From NCBI GenBank assembly GCA_026184775.1, contig JANCYW010000003.1:124001-188000 (forward strand): a stretch of DNA of 64,000 bases, read 5' to 3'. The position numbers and the translations under genes are program-made. Source of the stretch: Cyanidium caldarium. Its lineage: Eukaryota > Rhodophyta > Bangiophyceae > Cyanidiales > Cyanidiaceae. The notes below the pieces were generated by a model, which was not told the DNA's origin, ran no database searches, and saw only the letters and a program-made list of their open reading frames with translations. This document shows, piece after piece, positions 1 through 9,006 of the stretch (within the stretch, counting starts at the first letter, position 1; the number at the start of each line of letters is the position of its first letter).

Positions 1-493
1 CGCGTGCCGTCAATTGCGCGCGTTCGGTCACCAGCACCTGCGCGTCCCCGCGCAACGACCGCAACAGCGTCTGCGCCTTGGACCGACCGGAGGCGATCTC
101 CTCCAGACACCCGTGGATAGCGTCGAGCAGATCGAGCAGGCGCCGTGCCTGCTGCCCACGGCTCTCCAGGGCATCAAGCGCCTGCTGGTATTCGGTCACC
201 TGGGCCTGCTCCACCGCCTGGTCTACCTGGTTCAGCCGTCGATAAAAGTCCGCGGCCGAGTCGATTCGCGAAACGACGTCGGCGGCTGCCGCCGTCGCGC
301 CCACCGGCGTCTCGACGGTCACACTCGCCTCCCGTCCACTCGGCGCCCGCCGGCCGCGATCCAGCGCCGCCACCTCGCATGGAAACACCGCCGCCACCTC
401 CGCCTCCAACGCCTCCACTGCCGCCTGCTGCTCCTCCGACAAACGCACGTTCCGCTCCCACGACTTGAACCACTCGGCCGTCTTGGCACTCAT
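1..493 (-). CDS. COG3: Conserved oligomeric Golgi complex subunit 3 (N-terminal part, cut by window edge)
   Basis: The frame opens with ATG at 491-493 on the minus strand and runs without a stop off the left edge, giving 164 codons. The N-terminus carries a WERN..LSEEQQAAVEAL segment that resembles the start of plant COG3, where a WEQN..LTEQQQAAI motif occurs. It is followed by a low-complexity linker and then a long helical stretch beginning DFYRRLNQVDQAVEQ and continuing through LLDLLDAIHGCLEEI, the pattern of the Sec34/COG3 N-terminal coiled coil. COG3 belongs to lobe A of the COG tether, which acts in retrograde traffic within the Golgi in the cytosol. The C-terminal two thirds lie outside the window. 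Identity rests on motif resemblance to the family from memory. Confidence 0.75.
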   Translation of the reverse strand, partial: MSAKTAEWFKSWERNVRLSEEQQAAVEALEAEVAAVFPCEVAALDRGRRAPSGREASVTVETPVGATAAAADVVSRIDSAADFYRRLNQVDQAVEQAQVTEYQQALDALESRGQQARRLLDLLDAIHGCLEEIASGRSKAQTLLRSLRGDAQVLVTERAQLTAR

Positions 494-736
494 GGCGGTG
501 TGCGACACGCTATTGCTGTTTGGTGCCCAACCGTCGCTTCAGGCTGCTCGCACCAAAGCCTCCATGACCTCTAGGACTGGGAGCGGGCGACAGGTTTCAC
601 GCAGCCAGTCGCCATCGGGCGCGGTGCCCGAGCACCCCGATCAGCGGACACACACATATGTCGAGCGCTGGAACGTATCACGGAAGAGAAGACATCCCGG
701 GAGATACCACAGCGGGCGAGCATACCTCCGGCCGGT

Positions 737-1552
737 TTACAGCGTGAAGAGGTCAAAGGCCGGCGTCTCCCACGCCTCCATGGGCCGCACGTACGGCCGG
801 GTGTACAGCAGGCGCGTCATATCCAGTGCGGTGAGCGTCTTGCCGAGGGCGCGCTCAGAGCGCGCGACATCGATCAGGAGGTTGGCCATGTCCTTGCGGG
901 TGATGCAACCGTAGCCGGTGGTGTCGGCGGTGGTGATGGGCTCGCCGTCGGCCTCGCCCTCCTCCAGCACACCCGAGCGCACGATGGTGTAAGGCAGGCC
1001 GCTGCGTTCCACGCACGTCTCCGCCAGCGTCAGCTCCTCCAAGAACGGCATCAGCGGCTCACGCACCGGCCAAGGCAGCACCTGTTCCGAGCTGCCGCAT
1101 CCGACCAGACTCACCAGGATGAAACGTCGCGACACGTCGCCGTCAGCGGCGCGCACATCCTTCACCGCTTCCTCGATCAGGTTCACGCTATCGGCATAGG
1201 TGGTCATGCACTCGTCCCGGAACGAGTCGTCGCTGACCGAAAAGATGGTCTGCGGCGGTCGTCGGGCGAATGCCTGCCGCACCCACTCGGGCGAACGCAG
1301 ATCGCCACGCATCGCCACCACCCCCGGCAACGAGTGGAGGGGCCGCGCCGCCTCTTCCGCACTGTACACCACCGCGACTGAATCCGGTTTGGCGACAGCG
1401 TCGGTCATGCGCGACAACGCTCGCGTCAGCTCCACCGCCAACGCGGTATCGCCGCCGGTCACCCACACATGCCCCAGCGGCCGTCGCGCGGGAGTTGATA
1501 AAGCGCCGGCGCTCTGTTCAGCCTTTCCGGCGGAGGCGTTTGGCGCGCTCAT
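737..1552 (-). CDS. Atypical short-chain dehydrogenase/NmrA-like NAD(P)-binding protein
   Basis: A protein of 271 residues when started at ATG 1550-1552. It has a degenerate Rossmann start (VWVTGGDTALAVELTRAL), an acidic residue near the end of the second strand region (MRGDLRSPEWV), and the atypical-SDR pattern FILVSLVGCG, followed by LAETCVERSGLPYTIVRSG typical of NmrA/Tic62/HCF173-type proteins in which the classical YxxxK is replaced. The C-terminus (TRPYVRPMEAWETPAF) is short. Such proteins act as oxidoreductases or as NADP sensors, often in plastids; no substrate can be assigned. The same frame stays open upstream with another ATG about 100 codons earlier, so an N-terminal targeting extension is possible. 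Transcribed away from uvrC. Confidence 0.7.
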   Translation of the reverse strand: MSAPNASAGKAEQSAGALSTPARRPLGHVWVTGGDTALAVELTRALSRMTDAVAKPDSVAVVYSAEEAARPLHSLPGVVAMRGDLRSPEWVRQAFARRPPQTIFSVSDDSFRDECMTTYADSVNLIEEAVKDVRAADGDVSRRFILVSLVGCGSSEQVLPWPVREPLMPFLEELTLAETCVERSGLPYTIVRSGVLEEGEADGEPITTADTTGYGCITRKDMANLLIDVARSERALGKTLTALDMTRLLYTRPYVRPMEAWETPAFDLFTL

Positions 1553-2215
1553 CTCCCAGTGCAACCGCGATAGCAGCGGCGCCGCGCGCCCTCCAACGCT
1601 GGGCACGCACCGTCGACGCCCTCCGGCTCCCCCGCCTGCAGCGCGTTGCCCGAGTCGTTGCCGTGCGGGCGGCGCCCAAGACTCTCGCGCCCTCCATGGA
1701 ACAAACGTCTGAAACGCCGCCGGGACACTCACAAAGTCGAGTGTACCCGTCTGTCTTCGTCGTCGATTGCAGCGACCGGCCGCACTGCCTCTCCGTCCCG
1801 TCTCCCTGGCGCCCGCGGCGTCCTCCACCGTCGAGGAGCTTTTCATCCCCTGCAAAACACCAACGATCGTCTCCTTGCCCTGAATGCAACACAGACTGCC
1901 CTCCGGCACGCTCCAACTCGGCGTGCTGCGCGGTCGTCCAGCACAGCACACCGCGGCCACACCGGCCAACCGGCGGACGCCTCGCGAGCGTCCACCGCCG
2001 CGGCGGCGCACCGGTGCACGGACCTCGTTCGGGCGTCCTACCGTCGTCGTCCTGGCGTTTGCATGGCCAGGACGCACCCGTTGCCCGCAGTACTGCCAAG
2101 ACACTGGCGGTGTTTTTGGATAGTGTGGAGTGGCGGTGTGTTATGGCGGCGTCGACGGGGCACGAGTCGGTTGCCCGGGCGGGCGAGTGGCACTGCCGCC
2201 CGCGCACCGGGCCGG
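1553..2215. other. Intergenic spacer between divergent genes
   Basis: 663 bp between the SDR gene and uvrC, which are transcribed apart. GC-rich, long open frames occur on both strands but none shows a recognisable protein. It should hold both promoters and may include N-terminal extensions of either gene. Confidence 0.5.
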
Positions 2216-4366
2216 ATGGAGGTGGTGCCGCCCAGGTCTGGTGATACGGTGTTGTCGGTGGGCAAGACGTCGTCCGAGCTATCTGAGGCGACTGCGCGGG
2301 AGCGCGGCCCGTCTCCATCCACTTCATCTCTTCGACGAGCTGACGGCAGCGGGCAGTTTGCGGCTCGGCGTTGGCGAGAGGCGTTGCGCCACGTGCCCGA
2401 GGCGCCGGGAGTGTATTGGTTTCGGGATGCTGCCGGCCAGTGGTTATACGTGGGCAAGTCCAAGTGTCTGCGGGCGCGCGTGGCCACGTACTTTCACAGG
2501 AGCGGTGCGGTACGCGAGCGCGGTCTGCACTTTGAGGCGTTGGCGCAGCGCGTGGACACCATCGACTACCTCGTGACGCGGTCGGAGGTGGAGGCGCTGG
2601 CGCTCGAGGCCAACCTCATCCGCGAACAGCAACCACCGTACAACGCCCTGCTCAAAGATGACAAGCGGTATCCGTATGTGTGCGTCACTTGGAGCGAGGC
2701 GTATCCGCGCATCTTGGTGACGCGGCGGCGGCGCCGGGAGGCGGGCGGGCCGCTCGGGCGCGACCGCCTCTACGGACCATTTGTGGATTCCAAGCGGCTG
2801 CAGGTGGTGTTGAGCGCCGTCAAACGGGCGTTTCCGCTGCGCCAACGGCCAGTGCCGGTGCACACCGACCGGCCGTGTCTCAACTACGATATCGGGCTGT
2901 GTCCGGGCGTGTGCCAGCGCCTCATCACACCCGAGGCGTATCGGCAAGTGGTGCAGCGGGCGGAATGGGTGTTCCAGGGTCGTTACGGGGAGCTGGCGCA
3001 ACATTTGGAGGAGCAGATGGTGCAGGCGGCGCTGCACGAAGAGTTTGAACGGGCCGCCCGACTGCGCGATGCTCACCGGGTGCTCTGCGCGCCGGCAGAT
3101 GCCCCGACGGCGGCCGCAGCATTGCCGCCGTCGCGGTCGCATCTGGAGGCACACGCCTCGCAGTGCGTCGTGCTGGAGGATTCCCGCGTCTCCTGCGATG
3201 CGGTGGCGGCGGCCTTGTCGGCGGACGGCGCGCTGGCCTCGGTGCATCTGCTGCAAGTGCGCAGCGGCCTCATTGTGAACCGGTTGGTGTTTCGCACCGG
3301 CGTGTCCAGCGTGCGCCTGGCGCATCATCAGCCGCCGGGCGCCTCCTCGACGACGATGTCGCCGTCGGATTGGCGCGAGGCCAGTATCGCCCAAGACGTG
3401 CTGGAATCGTATTACGCGCGCGCCGAGAGCGCCGCCGAGATACCCGACGAGGTGGTGAGCCTGCACGCATTGCCGCGAGCCGATCTACTGGCGGCATACC
3501 TGACGCAGCGGCGCGATGGCCACGGCGTCAGCGTGAGCGCACCATCGCGCGGCGCCCGCCACCAGATCACCGTGCTGGCGCGCGACAACGCCCAGTTGGA
3601 CGTGCAGCAGGCGGCTGCCGAGGGCGCCCACACCGCCGCCGCCTTGGATCAGTTGCAGACGCTGTTGCAGCTGCCGCGCCGACCGCACCGCATCGAGTGC
3701 TTCGATGTGAGCCACACCGGCGGCGCGGAGACCGTGGCCGCGCGCGCGGTACTGATCGACGGCCTGCCGGCGCCACAAGCGTACCGCCGCTACCGCTTGC
3801 GCACGCCGGCGGCCACGCCGGGCCATCCCGACGACGTGGCCTGCATGTACGAAGTGCTGCAGCGGCGGTTTCGGCCTCGCGACGTGGACGCTGAGGCGCC
3901 GTCCGACTGGCCAGACGTGGTGCTGATCGACGGCGGTCGGCCACAGTTGCAAGCGGCACTAGCGGCGCTGGCGCTGCTGCAAGTGCCCGTCGGCGGCGTG
4001 GCCGGCGTGCGCATCGCGGCCATCGCCAAGAAACTCGAAGAGCTCTACGTGCCCGAACGCGCACTGCCCCTCGTTATCGGGGATGCGCGCGGGCCGGACG
4101 CGCCCGCGCTTCGATTGCTGCGACAGGCGCGCGACGAAGCGCACCGCTTCGCCATCACCTTCCATCGGTATCGACGCGGCCGCGCCGCCCTGCAATCGGC
4201 GCTGGATGGCATTCGCGGTCTGGGCGCGGCGCGACGGCAGCGTCTGCTGCAGCAGTTCCAATCGGTCGAGGGCGTGGCCGCAGCCACATGCGAACAACTG
4301 GCCAGCGTGTCTGGTATCGGTGTGGACTTGGCAGAACGCATCCACCGCGCCCTGCACCAACCGTGA
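2216..4366 (+). CDS. uvrC: UvrC, bacterial-type excinuclease subunit C
   Basis: 716 residues from ATG 2216. Domains in order: GIY-YIG nuclease at about residues 60-145 (GVYWFRD, YVGKSKCLRARV, and the catalytic-type glutamate in LEANLIREQQPPYN); UVR helical hairpin at about 260-290 (LEEQMVQAALHEEFERAARLRD); RNase-H-like second nuclease at about 485-610 with IECFDVSHTGG and VLIDGGRPQLQ, supplying the expected aspartates; a helix-hairpin-helix pair at the end (GLGAARRQRLLQQF, VSGIGVDLAERI). In bacteria UvrC makes the 3' and then the 5' incision beside a lesion marked by UvrA2-UvrB. Length and motif order match the full bacterial protein, so it looks functional. The first about 45 residues are Ser/Thr/Arg-rich and could be an organelle presequence; the frame is open for 190 more codons upstream with another ATG at 2063. 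UvrA and UvrB are not in this window. Confidence 0.93.
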   Translation: MEVVPPRSGDTVLSVGKTSSELSEATARERGPSPSTSSLRRADGSGQFAARRWREALRHVPEAPGVYWFRDAAGQWLYVGKSKCLRARVATYFHRSGAVRERGLHFEALAQRVDTIDYLVTRSEVEALALEANLIREQQPPYNALLKDDKRYPYVCVTWSEAYPRILVTRRRRREAGGPLGRDRLYGPFVDSKRLQVVLSAVKRAFPLRQRPVPVHTDRPCLNYDIGLCPGVCQRLITPEAYRQVVQRAEWVFQGRYGELAQHLEEQMVQAALHEEFERAARLRDAHRVLCAPADAPTAAAALPPSRSHLEAHASQCVVLEDSRVSCDAVAAALSADGALASVHLLQVRSGLIVNRLVFRTGVSSVRLAHHQPPGASSTTMSPSDWREASIAQDVLESYYARAESAAEIPDEVVSLHALPRADLLAAYLTQRRDGHGVSVSAPSRGARHQITVLARDNAQLDVQQAAAEGAHTAAALDQLQTLLQLPRRPHRIECFDVSHTGGAETVAARAVLIDGLPAPQAYRRYRLRTPAATPGHPDDVACMYEVLQRRFRPRDVDAEAPSDWPDVVLIDGGRPQLQAALAALALLQVPVGGVAGVRIAAIAKKLEELYVPERALPLVIGDARGPDAPALRLLRQARDEAHRFAITFHRYRRGRAALQSALDGIRGLGAARRQRLLQQFQSVEGVAAATCEQLASVSGIGVDLAERIHRALHQP

Positions 4367-4368
4367 AG

Positions 4369-4407
4369 ACGTTGTGCGGGTGCGCAAAAGAGCGGCGCCC
4401 ACAACGT
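4369..4407. repeat. Inverted repeat just after uvrC
   Basis: ACGTTGTG at 4369-4376 is the exact reverse complement of CACAACGT at 4400-4407, with further partial pairing inside (GGGTGC against GCGCCC). It starts three bases after the uvrC stop codon and lies in the space before the convergent 6PGD gene. It may fold in the 3' UTR; no function is shown. Confidence 0.45.
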
Positions 4408-4502
4408 GGTGGAAGTTTAGGGGCGCGATCGATACGAACAGCATTCGCCGATACCCACCGCCCACACCCTCTCGTCTTCCTCCTCTTGCAGCGGTTCGGC
4501 GT

Positions 4503-6047
4503 TCACCCGCTTTTTTCGTCCATCCGCACGCTGTGCTTGTCGGAGCTCCAGCGCGTGTGCCACACCTGATCGGGCGCGTCCAGACGGGCGTAGGTGTGCG
4601 CGCCAAAATAATCGCGCTGCGCTTGCACCAGCTGGCTGGCCGGTAACACCGCCCGCCGATACGTGTCGTAATACGCCAAGCTGCCGCTGAGCGCCGGCGT
4701 GGGCAGACCAGCGGCAGCCGCCTGCGCCACCACCCGCCGCCAACTGGCCTGTCCGCGTTCCATATCGGCCGCAAACGCCGGGTCCACCAGCAGGTTGGGC
4801 AGTGCCGCGTCACGCTGGTACGCGGCCTGAATGCGTCCCAGGAACTGCGCGCGAATGATGCAGCCGCCCTGCCAGATGCGGGCGATCTCGCCGAGCCGCA
4901 ACCGCCAGCCGAATGCCTCTGCGGCCGCCCGCAGCACATTCATGCCCTGGGCGTAACTGCAGATCTTGCTGCAGTACAGCGCCTGTCGTACATCGGTTAT
5001 CAGCGTGGACACCTCCGCGGCGGGTATGCGTGCCGAAGACGGATTTGGTGCGGTGAAACGCGTTGCCGCCCGCACCCGCTCCGTCTTCATCGCCGACAGG
5101 TAGCGGTTGTCCAGGGCGGCAGCGATGGTGGGCACCGGCACGCCACGACGCGCCGCCTCCTGCACCGTCCACATGCCGGTGCCCTTGCTGCCGCTGCGAT
5201 CCAGTACGCGATCGATCAGCGCTGCGCCGTCATCGCGCACGTCGTCGCGGGTGCCGAGGATGTCCGCGGTGATCTCGATCAGGAAACTCTGTAGCTCGCC
5301 CTGATTCCACTCGGCGAACACCTGCTGCAGCTGCGAGTTGCTCAGGCCGCCGAGCGTCTTCAGCAGATCGTATGCCTCGCCCACCAGCTGCATGTCGCCG
5401 TATTCGATGCCGTTGTGTACCATCTTGACGTAATTTCCCGCGCCGCCCGGACCGATGTACGTCACACAGGCGCCCGCACCGGGCACGTGCGCGGCAATGC
5501 GCTGCAGAATCGGTTCGAGCTGGGGATAGGCATCGGCCGGCCCGCCCGGCATCAGCGACGGGCCGTGGCGCGCGCCATCCTCGCCACCGCTCACGCCCAT
5601 GCCGAATAGGATGAGACCGTCGGCGGCCAGCGCCTGGGCGCGCCGTTCGGTGTTCTCGTACCACTCGTTACCGCCGTCAATGAGAATATCACCCGGTTCC
5701 AGCAGCGGTCGCAGTGCTGCCAGGGTCGCATCCACCGCGGCGCCCGCTTTCACCATGAGCAGCACCTTGCGCGGCCGCTGCAGCGAGCGCACGAACGCGG
5801 CGACGTCGTGGAACCCCCGCAACCGGTCGCGGGTGTCAGCAATGTCCGCGTCAGCTTGCGCCCGCGCCACCGTCTCATCGGTTCGGCTGGCAGTGCGGTT
5901 GTACACCGACACCGAGATGCCCTTGGAGGCCAGATTGAGTGCCAAGTTCTGGCCCATAACCGCCAAGCCGATCACGCCGATCTCCGAGCACGCCCGCTGA
6001 TCCGCAGCGCCGGAGCTGTCGGTCGCCTGAGGTGACACAGACGACAT
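4503..6047 (-). CDS. gnd: 6-phosphogluconate dehydrogenase, decarboxylating
   Basis: 514 residues from ATG 6045-6047. It oxidatively decarboxylates 6-phosphogluconate to ribulose-5-phosphate with NADP in the pentose phosphate pathway. Visible motifs: dinucleotide fold GVIGLAVMGQNLALN near residue 25, substrate-site GGNEWYENTERR, the signature MGVSGGEDGARHGPSLMPGG, KMVHNGIEYGDMQL with the catalytic lysine, GSKGTGMWTVQEA, and the C-terminal ALSGSLAYYDTYR. Length is slightly above the usual 470-490. The frame stays open upstream, and ATG 6255-6257 would add 70 Ser/Thr/Arg-rich residues resembling a plastid transit peptide; cytosolic and plastid forms both exist in algae, so compartment is undecided. 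Convergent with uvrC. Confidence 0.95.
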   Translation of the reverse strand: MSSVSPQATDSSGAADQRACSEIGVIGLAVMGQNLALNLASKGISVSVYNRTASRTDETVARAQADADIADTRDRLRGFHDVAAFVRSLQRPRKVLLMVKAGAAVDATLAALRPLLEPGDILIDGGNEWYENTERRAQALAADGLILFGMGVSGGEDGARHGPSLMPGGPADAYPQLEPILQRIAAHVPGAGACVTYIGPGGAGNYVKMVHNGIEYGDMQLVGEAYDLLKTLGGLSNSQLQQVFAEWNQGELQSFLIEITADILGTRDDVRDDGAALIDRVLDRSGSKGTGMWTVQEAARRGVPVPTIAAALDNRYLSAMKTERVRAATRFTAPNPSSARIPAAEVSTLITDVRQALYCSKICSYAQGMNVLRAAAEAFGWRLRLGEIARIWQGGCIIRAQFLGRIQAAYQRDAALPNLLVDPAFAADMERGQASWRRVVAQAAAAGLPTPALSGSLAYYDTYRRAVLPASQLVQAQRDYFGAHTYARLDAPDQVWHTRWSSDKHSVRMDEKSG

Positions 6048-6607
6048 GCACCATACACGAAGAGGGCGTTGAAGCGGGGAGCGAGTCGACCAGTGTCGGT
6101 GACTTGGCGGCGCGACGGTCGACCGGCCCCACCGCGGGCTACCCTCGTCGCACGTTTGCGAAGATGTATAGCTTGGAATCGTTCCACGCTCCACTCGCCC
6201 AATCCAATCGGACGGACGCGGCACCGACCATGGCAGCACAAACGCTGTCGGGTGCATGAAGCCCCGTGGGTGATCGGACAGGCGATGGGTTCGCGTCGTC
6301 TCGTTCCGCTCGCTCCACGCGTGTGCCACCGCCGCCTGCACAACGGCGCGCACACCGGCATCACCGATCGCTCGGCGCCCCGATCGATGGGCGCTGCGTG
6401 CGCGCCGTCTCGACGATGAACGTGTGCGGCGGACGATCCGAGCGCACCGCATCGACGGGAGGCAGTCGGTTGGACGGGAAGTGGGTGAGAGCCGGGGTAT
6501 GTAGATATATACACACACACACACAATGTACGACGTTCGGTATTTTCTCCGCAGTGTCGTGCGCTCGGGGTACGAGCACAGGACGGCGGCGGACGGGGGC
6601 GCCGCTT
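6048..6607. other. Intergenic spacer with AT-rich tract and AC microsatellite
   Basis: 560 bp upstream of 6PGD and downstream of the MINDY gene, both on the minus strand. A TATATA run followed by an (AC)7 tract at about 6504-6524 is the only AT-rich spot and could serve as a minus-strand TATA element for 6PGD, or could simply be a microsatellite. Part may encode a longer 6PGD N-terminus. Confidence 0.45.
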
Positions 6608-7861
6608 TCATTGAAGGCCACAGCGGCGATGGCTCGATGTTGAAGCGGTCTTCGATGCCGCGGAGGAGGTTGTGCGGGGCGTGCCGCGAGTGCCAATCCA
6701 CGGCAGGCGCTTGTGGGGCGGTGGTGGTTTTCGCTGCGCACCGCTTCGCGCATTCGCGGATAGGGCGGCGGCCACGCGCGCATCCTCTTCTTCCTGGATT
6801 TTCCGAGCGATCCAGTAATCGTCCGTAGCGCTGGCTCCAGGCGCTGCGCGCCCACCGCCCTCATCTCTCACCGGATGCGTGGCGCTGGGCAACGCTGCGG
6901 ACGCCTCCGTCCCTGGCTCGCCACCAGGCGATGCTAGACATATCGCCGGCTGAAAATCGCCGTCCACAAACACGCTATCGCCGCCAATCTCCACCAACTG
7001 CTCCCACACAATATACGGCTCGTCGATGTAGCCGGCATCGGTGACCAGCACATACACTGCGCCAGCGTGTTTGGTGATGGTGGCAAAGTGGTTGCTGCGA
7101 AACAGCACCGCGTATTCGCCCTCGTTGAGCAGTTCGTGGATGCGCACCAGTCCGCGATAGGTAAACTGCCACGGCGACGCGTCCAGAAAGGCGCGCACAT
7201 AAGTCGCCCGTGCAGCCGGGTCGCCCATGCCCGTTCCGAACCCCGAAAAGTCATCGCTGTTGCTCGGCTCCGGGGCGTCCGCCTCGGGCGTGGACTCGCG
7301 GCTCTTCTCATCCGCCGCCGCCCCCGTCGCTGCCGCCGTTGCTGGACATGATGTCGCATTCGCCGGGGTGCTCGCCGACGCCACCAACAGATCCAGAGCG
7401 GCGTTGTACTTGAGTCGGTGCAGTGCCGCCCACATATCCCCCTCTTGCGGGTCCACCAGCCAGCCGTGAAATAGACGCACCCGAAAGGCGTCAAACGCGA
7501 TGGTCTCGTGCGTCAGTTCATACACGTTGCAGTCACCGAACCCGACGTTCACCGCCATGCCATGCTGCAGCTGCGGATAGAGCGCCATCACGTCGGCCAG
7601 GTTCTTGTGCACATCCAGCGCGTGCTCCTGGTCAGACTGCAACAACGACGCATGGGTGCGAAACAGGTACTCGTTCAGGGCACCACACAGCGCCTCCATG
7701 CTCACGCGGCCGCCGACCACTTTCAGCGCGTCCAGGTTGCCGCGCAACAGCAGCGCGTTGGCGATAGCCAATAGCGGACACGGCCCGTTGCGGTCCTGCA
7801 GCAAGATGAGGCGGCTGTGCCCGCGCACCCTCACCCGCTTCACCAAGTATTGGGGATCCAT
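6608..7861 (-). CDS. MINDY-family (FAM63) ubiquitin carboxyl-terminal hydrolase
   Basis: 417 residues from ATG 7859-7861. The N-terminal block ILLQDRNGPCPLLAIANALLLRG at about residues 17-40 holds the glutamine and nucleophilic cysteine that define MINDY deubiquitinases, and RSNHFATITKHAGAVYVLVTD at about 250-270 holds the catalytic histidine. Known members cleave K48-linked polyubiquitin chains from the distal end in the cytosol. The middle (about 175-225) is an Ala/Ser/Pro-rich insertion and the C-terminus (IARKIQEEEDARVAAAL) resembles a ubiquitin-interacting helix. All catalytic motifs are present, so it should be active. Confidence 0.9.
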   Translation of the reverse strand: MDPQYLVKRVRVRGHSRLILLQDRNGPCPLLAIANALLLRGNLDALKVVGGRVSMEALCGALNEYLFRTHASLLQSDQEHALDVHKNLADVMALYPQLQHGMAVNVGFGDCNVYELTHETIAFDAFRVRLFHGWLVDPQEGDMWAALHRLKYNAALDLLVASASTPANATSCPATAAATGAAADEKSRESTPEADAPEPSNSDDFSGFGTGMGDPAARATYVRAFLDASPWQFTYRGLVRIHELLNEGEYAVLFRSNHFATITKHAGAVYVLVTDAGYIDEPYIVWEQLVEIGGDSVFVDGDFQPAICLASPGGEPGTEASAALPSATHPVRDEGGGRAAPGASATDDYWIARKIQEEEDARVAAALSANARSGAQRKPPPPHKRLPWIGTRGTPRTTSSAASKTASTSSHRRCGLQ

Positions 7862-8377
7862 GGGAGTGAAATCAGACGAGTGGATTCGGCGGGCAGCAGC
7901 GCGCACCTCCCACGCAGTCTGTCCTGCGCCTCCCGACGACCGACTTCCGCGGCCCTCGACCACACACGCTGTGTTGCCCGCTCTCCACCGTGCGCTTCCG
8001 CCACGCCAGCCCCACCAGACCGCACCACACACAAGGATACACACTGCTCCGCGTCCCGACTACGCCAACACACCTCTCTGCTCCTCACCACATCACGGGA
8101 CACTCTCCCAACGGTCCATGGCCTCTCCCGACCGACCGACCGACCGACCGACCAACCCTGCCAGGTGTCCAACCGACACGCGTTCCGAATCGATCCGCCT
8201 TTCCGGCACGCGCCGTCGCGGGACGCGGTGCCGCGGACGACACGGCCACGCACCCCTCGAAAGAGACACCGTTGCGGGAGGCCGTGCTGCCGACGGGGAG
8301 GACGTTTCCGGTGCACAGGTGTTGAGGACGTTTCATCGTAGGACTCGCCACCCTTCTGAAATTTTCTCTCTTCCCCC
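7862..8377. other. Divergent intergenic spacer with CGAC tetranucleotide repeat
   Basis: 516 bp between the divergent MINDY and FCF1 genes. Contains a short (CGAC)6 tandem repeat at 8129-8153. No RNA gene or protein recognised; it must hold both promoters. Confidence 0.5.
8129..8153. repeat. CGAC tetranucleotide repeat
   Basis: About six CGAC units in the MINDY-FCF1 divergent spacer; non-coding. Confidence 0.85.
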
Positions 8378-8974
8378 ATGGGCAAGGCGCGCAAGACCCG
8401 ACGCATAGCGGCGGTGAAGCGGCTGATCGACCCCGGCGACGAGCGGCTGCAACAAAGACAGCGCGCTCGGGCCAAGACGGCACCGACGGTGCGACACCAG
8501 TCCGACGCCGAACGGCTCGGACCGACGCCGCCGGAGCTCTTCTTTCAGTACAACACCGCGCTCGGCCCGCCGTTCCGCGTGCTGCTGGACACCAACTTTA
8601 TCAACTTTTCCATACGCAACAAGATCGATATCACGCGCGGGCTCACCGACTGTCTCTATGCGCCGGCCACGCCATATGTGACTGACTGTGTGGTGGCCGA
8701 GTTGGAGAAGCTGGGGCGGACGTACCGGGTGGCGCTGCGTATCGCCCGCGACACCCGCTATATCCAGCGACTCACCTGCACGCACAAGGGCACTTACGCC
8801 GACGACTGCCTGGTGGACCGGTGTCTCGCGCACCGCGTGTATGTCGTGGCTACGTGTGATCGTGACTTGCGCCGCCGTCTGCGCAAGATCCCCGGCGTGC
8901 CCATTATGTACATCGCCCAACACAAGTACACCGTCGAACGGCTGCCGGACGCGTTCATGGCGCCGCGTATATAG
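8378..8974 (+). CDS. FCF1: FCF1/UTP24 PIN-domain rRNA-processing endonuclease
   Basis: 198 residues, the usual family size. The N-terminus [17 protein letters not shown] is the basic start typical of Fcf1. The PIN domain runs from about residue 68 ([18 protein letters not shown]) to 185, with acidic catalytic residues visible in [23 protein letters not shown] and [11 protein letters not shown]. In yeast Utp24/Fcf1 cuts pre-rRNA at the 5' end of 18S (site A1) and at A2 within the small-subunit processome in the nucleolus. Sequence is highly conserved to the last residues ([13 protein letters not shown]), so assignment is firm. Convergent with the hotdog protein, 32 bp away. Confidence 0.96.
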   Translation: MGKARKTRRIAAVKRLIDPGDERLQQRQRARAKTAPTVRHQSDAERLGPTPPELFFQYNTALGPPFRVLLDTNFINFSIRNKIDITRGLTDCLYAPATPYVTDCVVAELEKLGRTYRVALRIARDTRYIQRLTCTHKGTYADDCLVDRCLAHRVYVVATCDRDLRRRLRKIPGVPIMYIAQHKYTVERLPDAFMAPRI

Positions 8975-9006
8975 AGCATCGCGACGGACGCGGTGCACCG
9001 CTGCGC

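Noticed and set aside
6504-6524. TATATA plus AC repeat as a firm promoter of 6PGD
   Set aside because: It is a simple repeat far (about 460 bp) from the preferred start, so it is noted only as a possible element.
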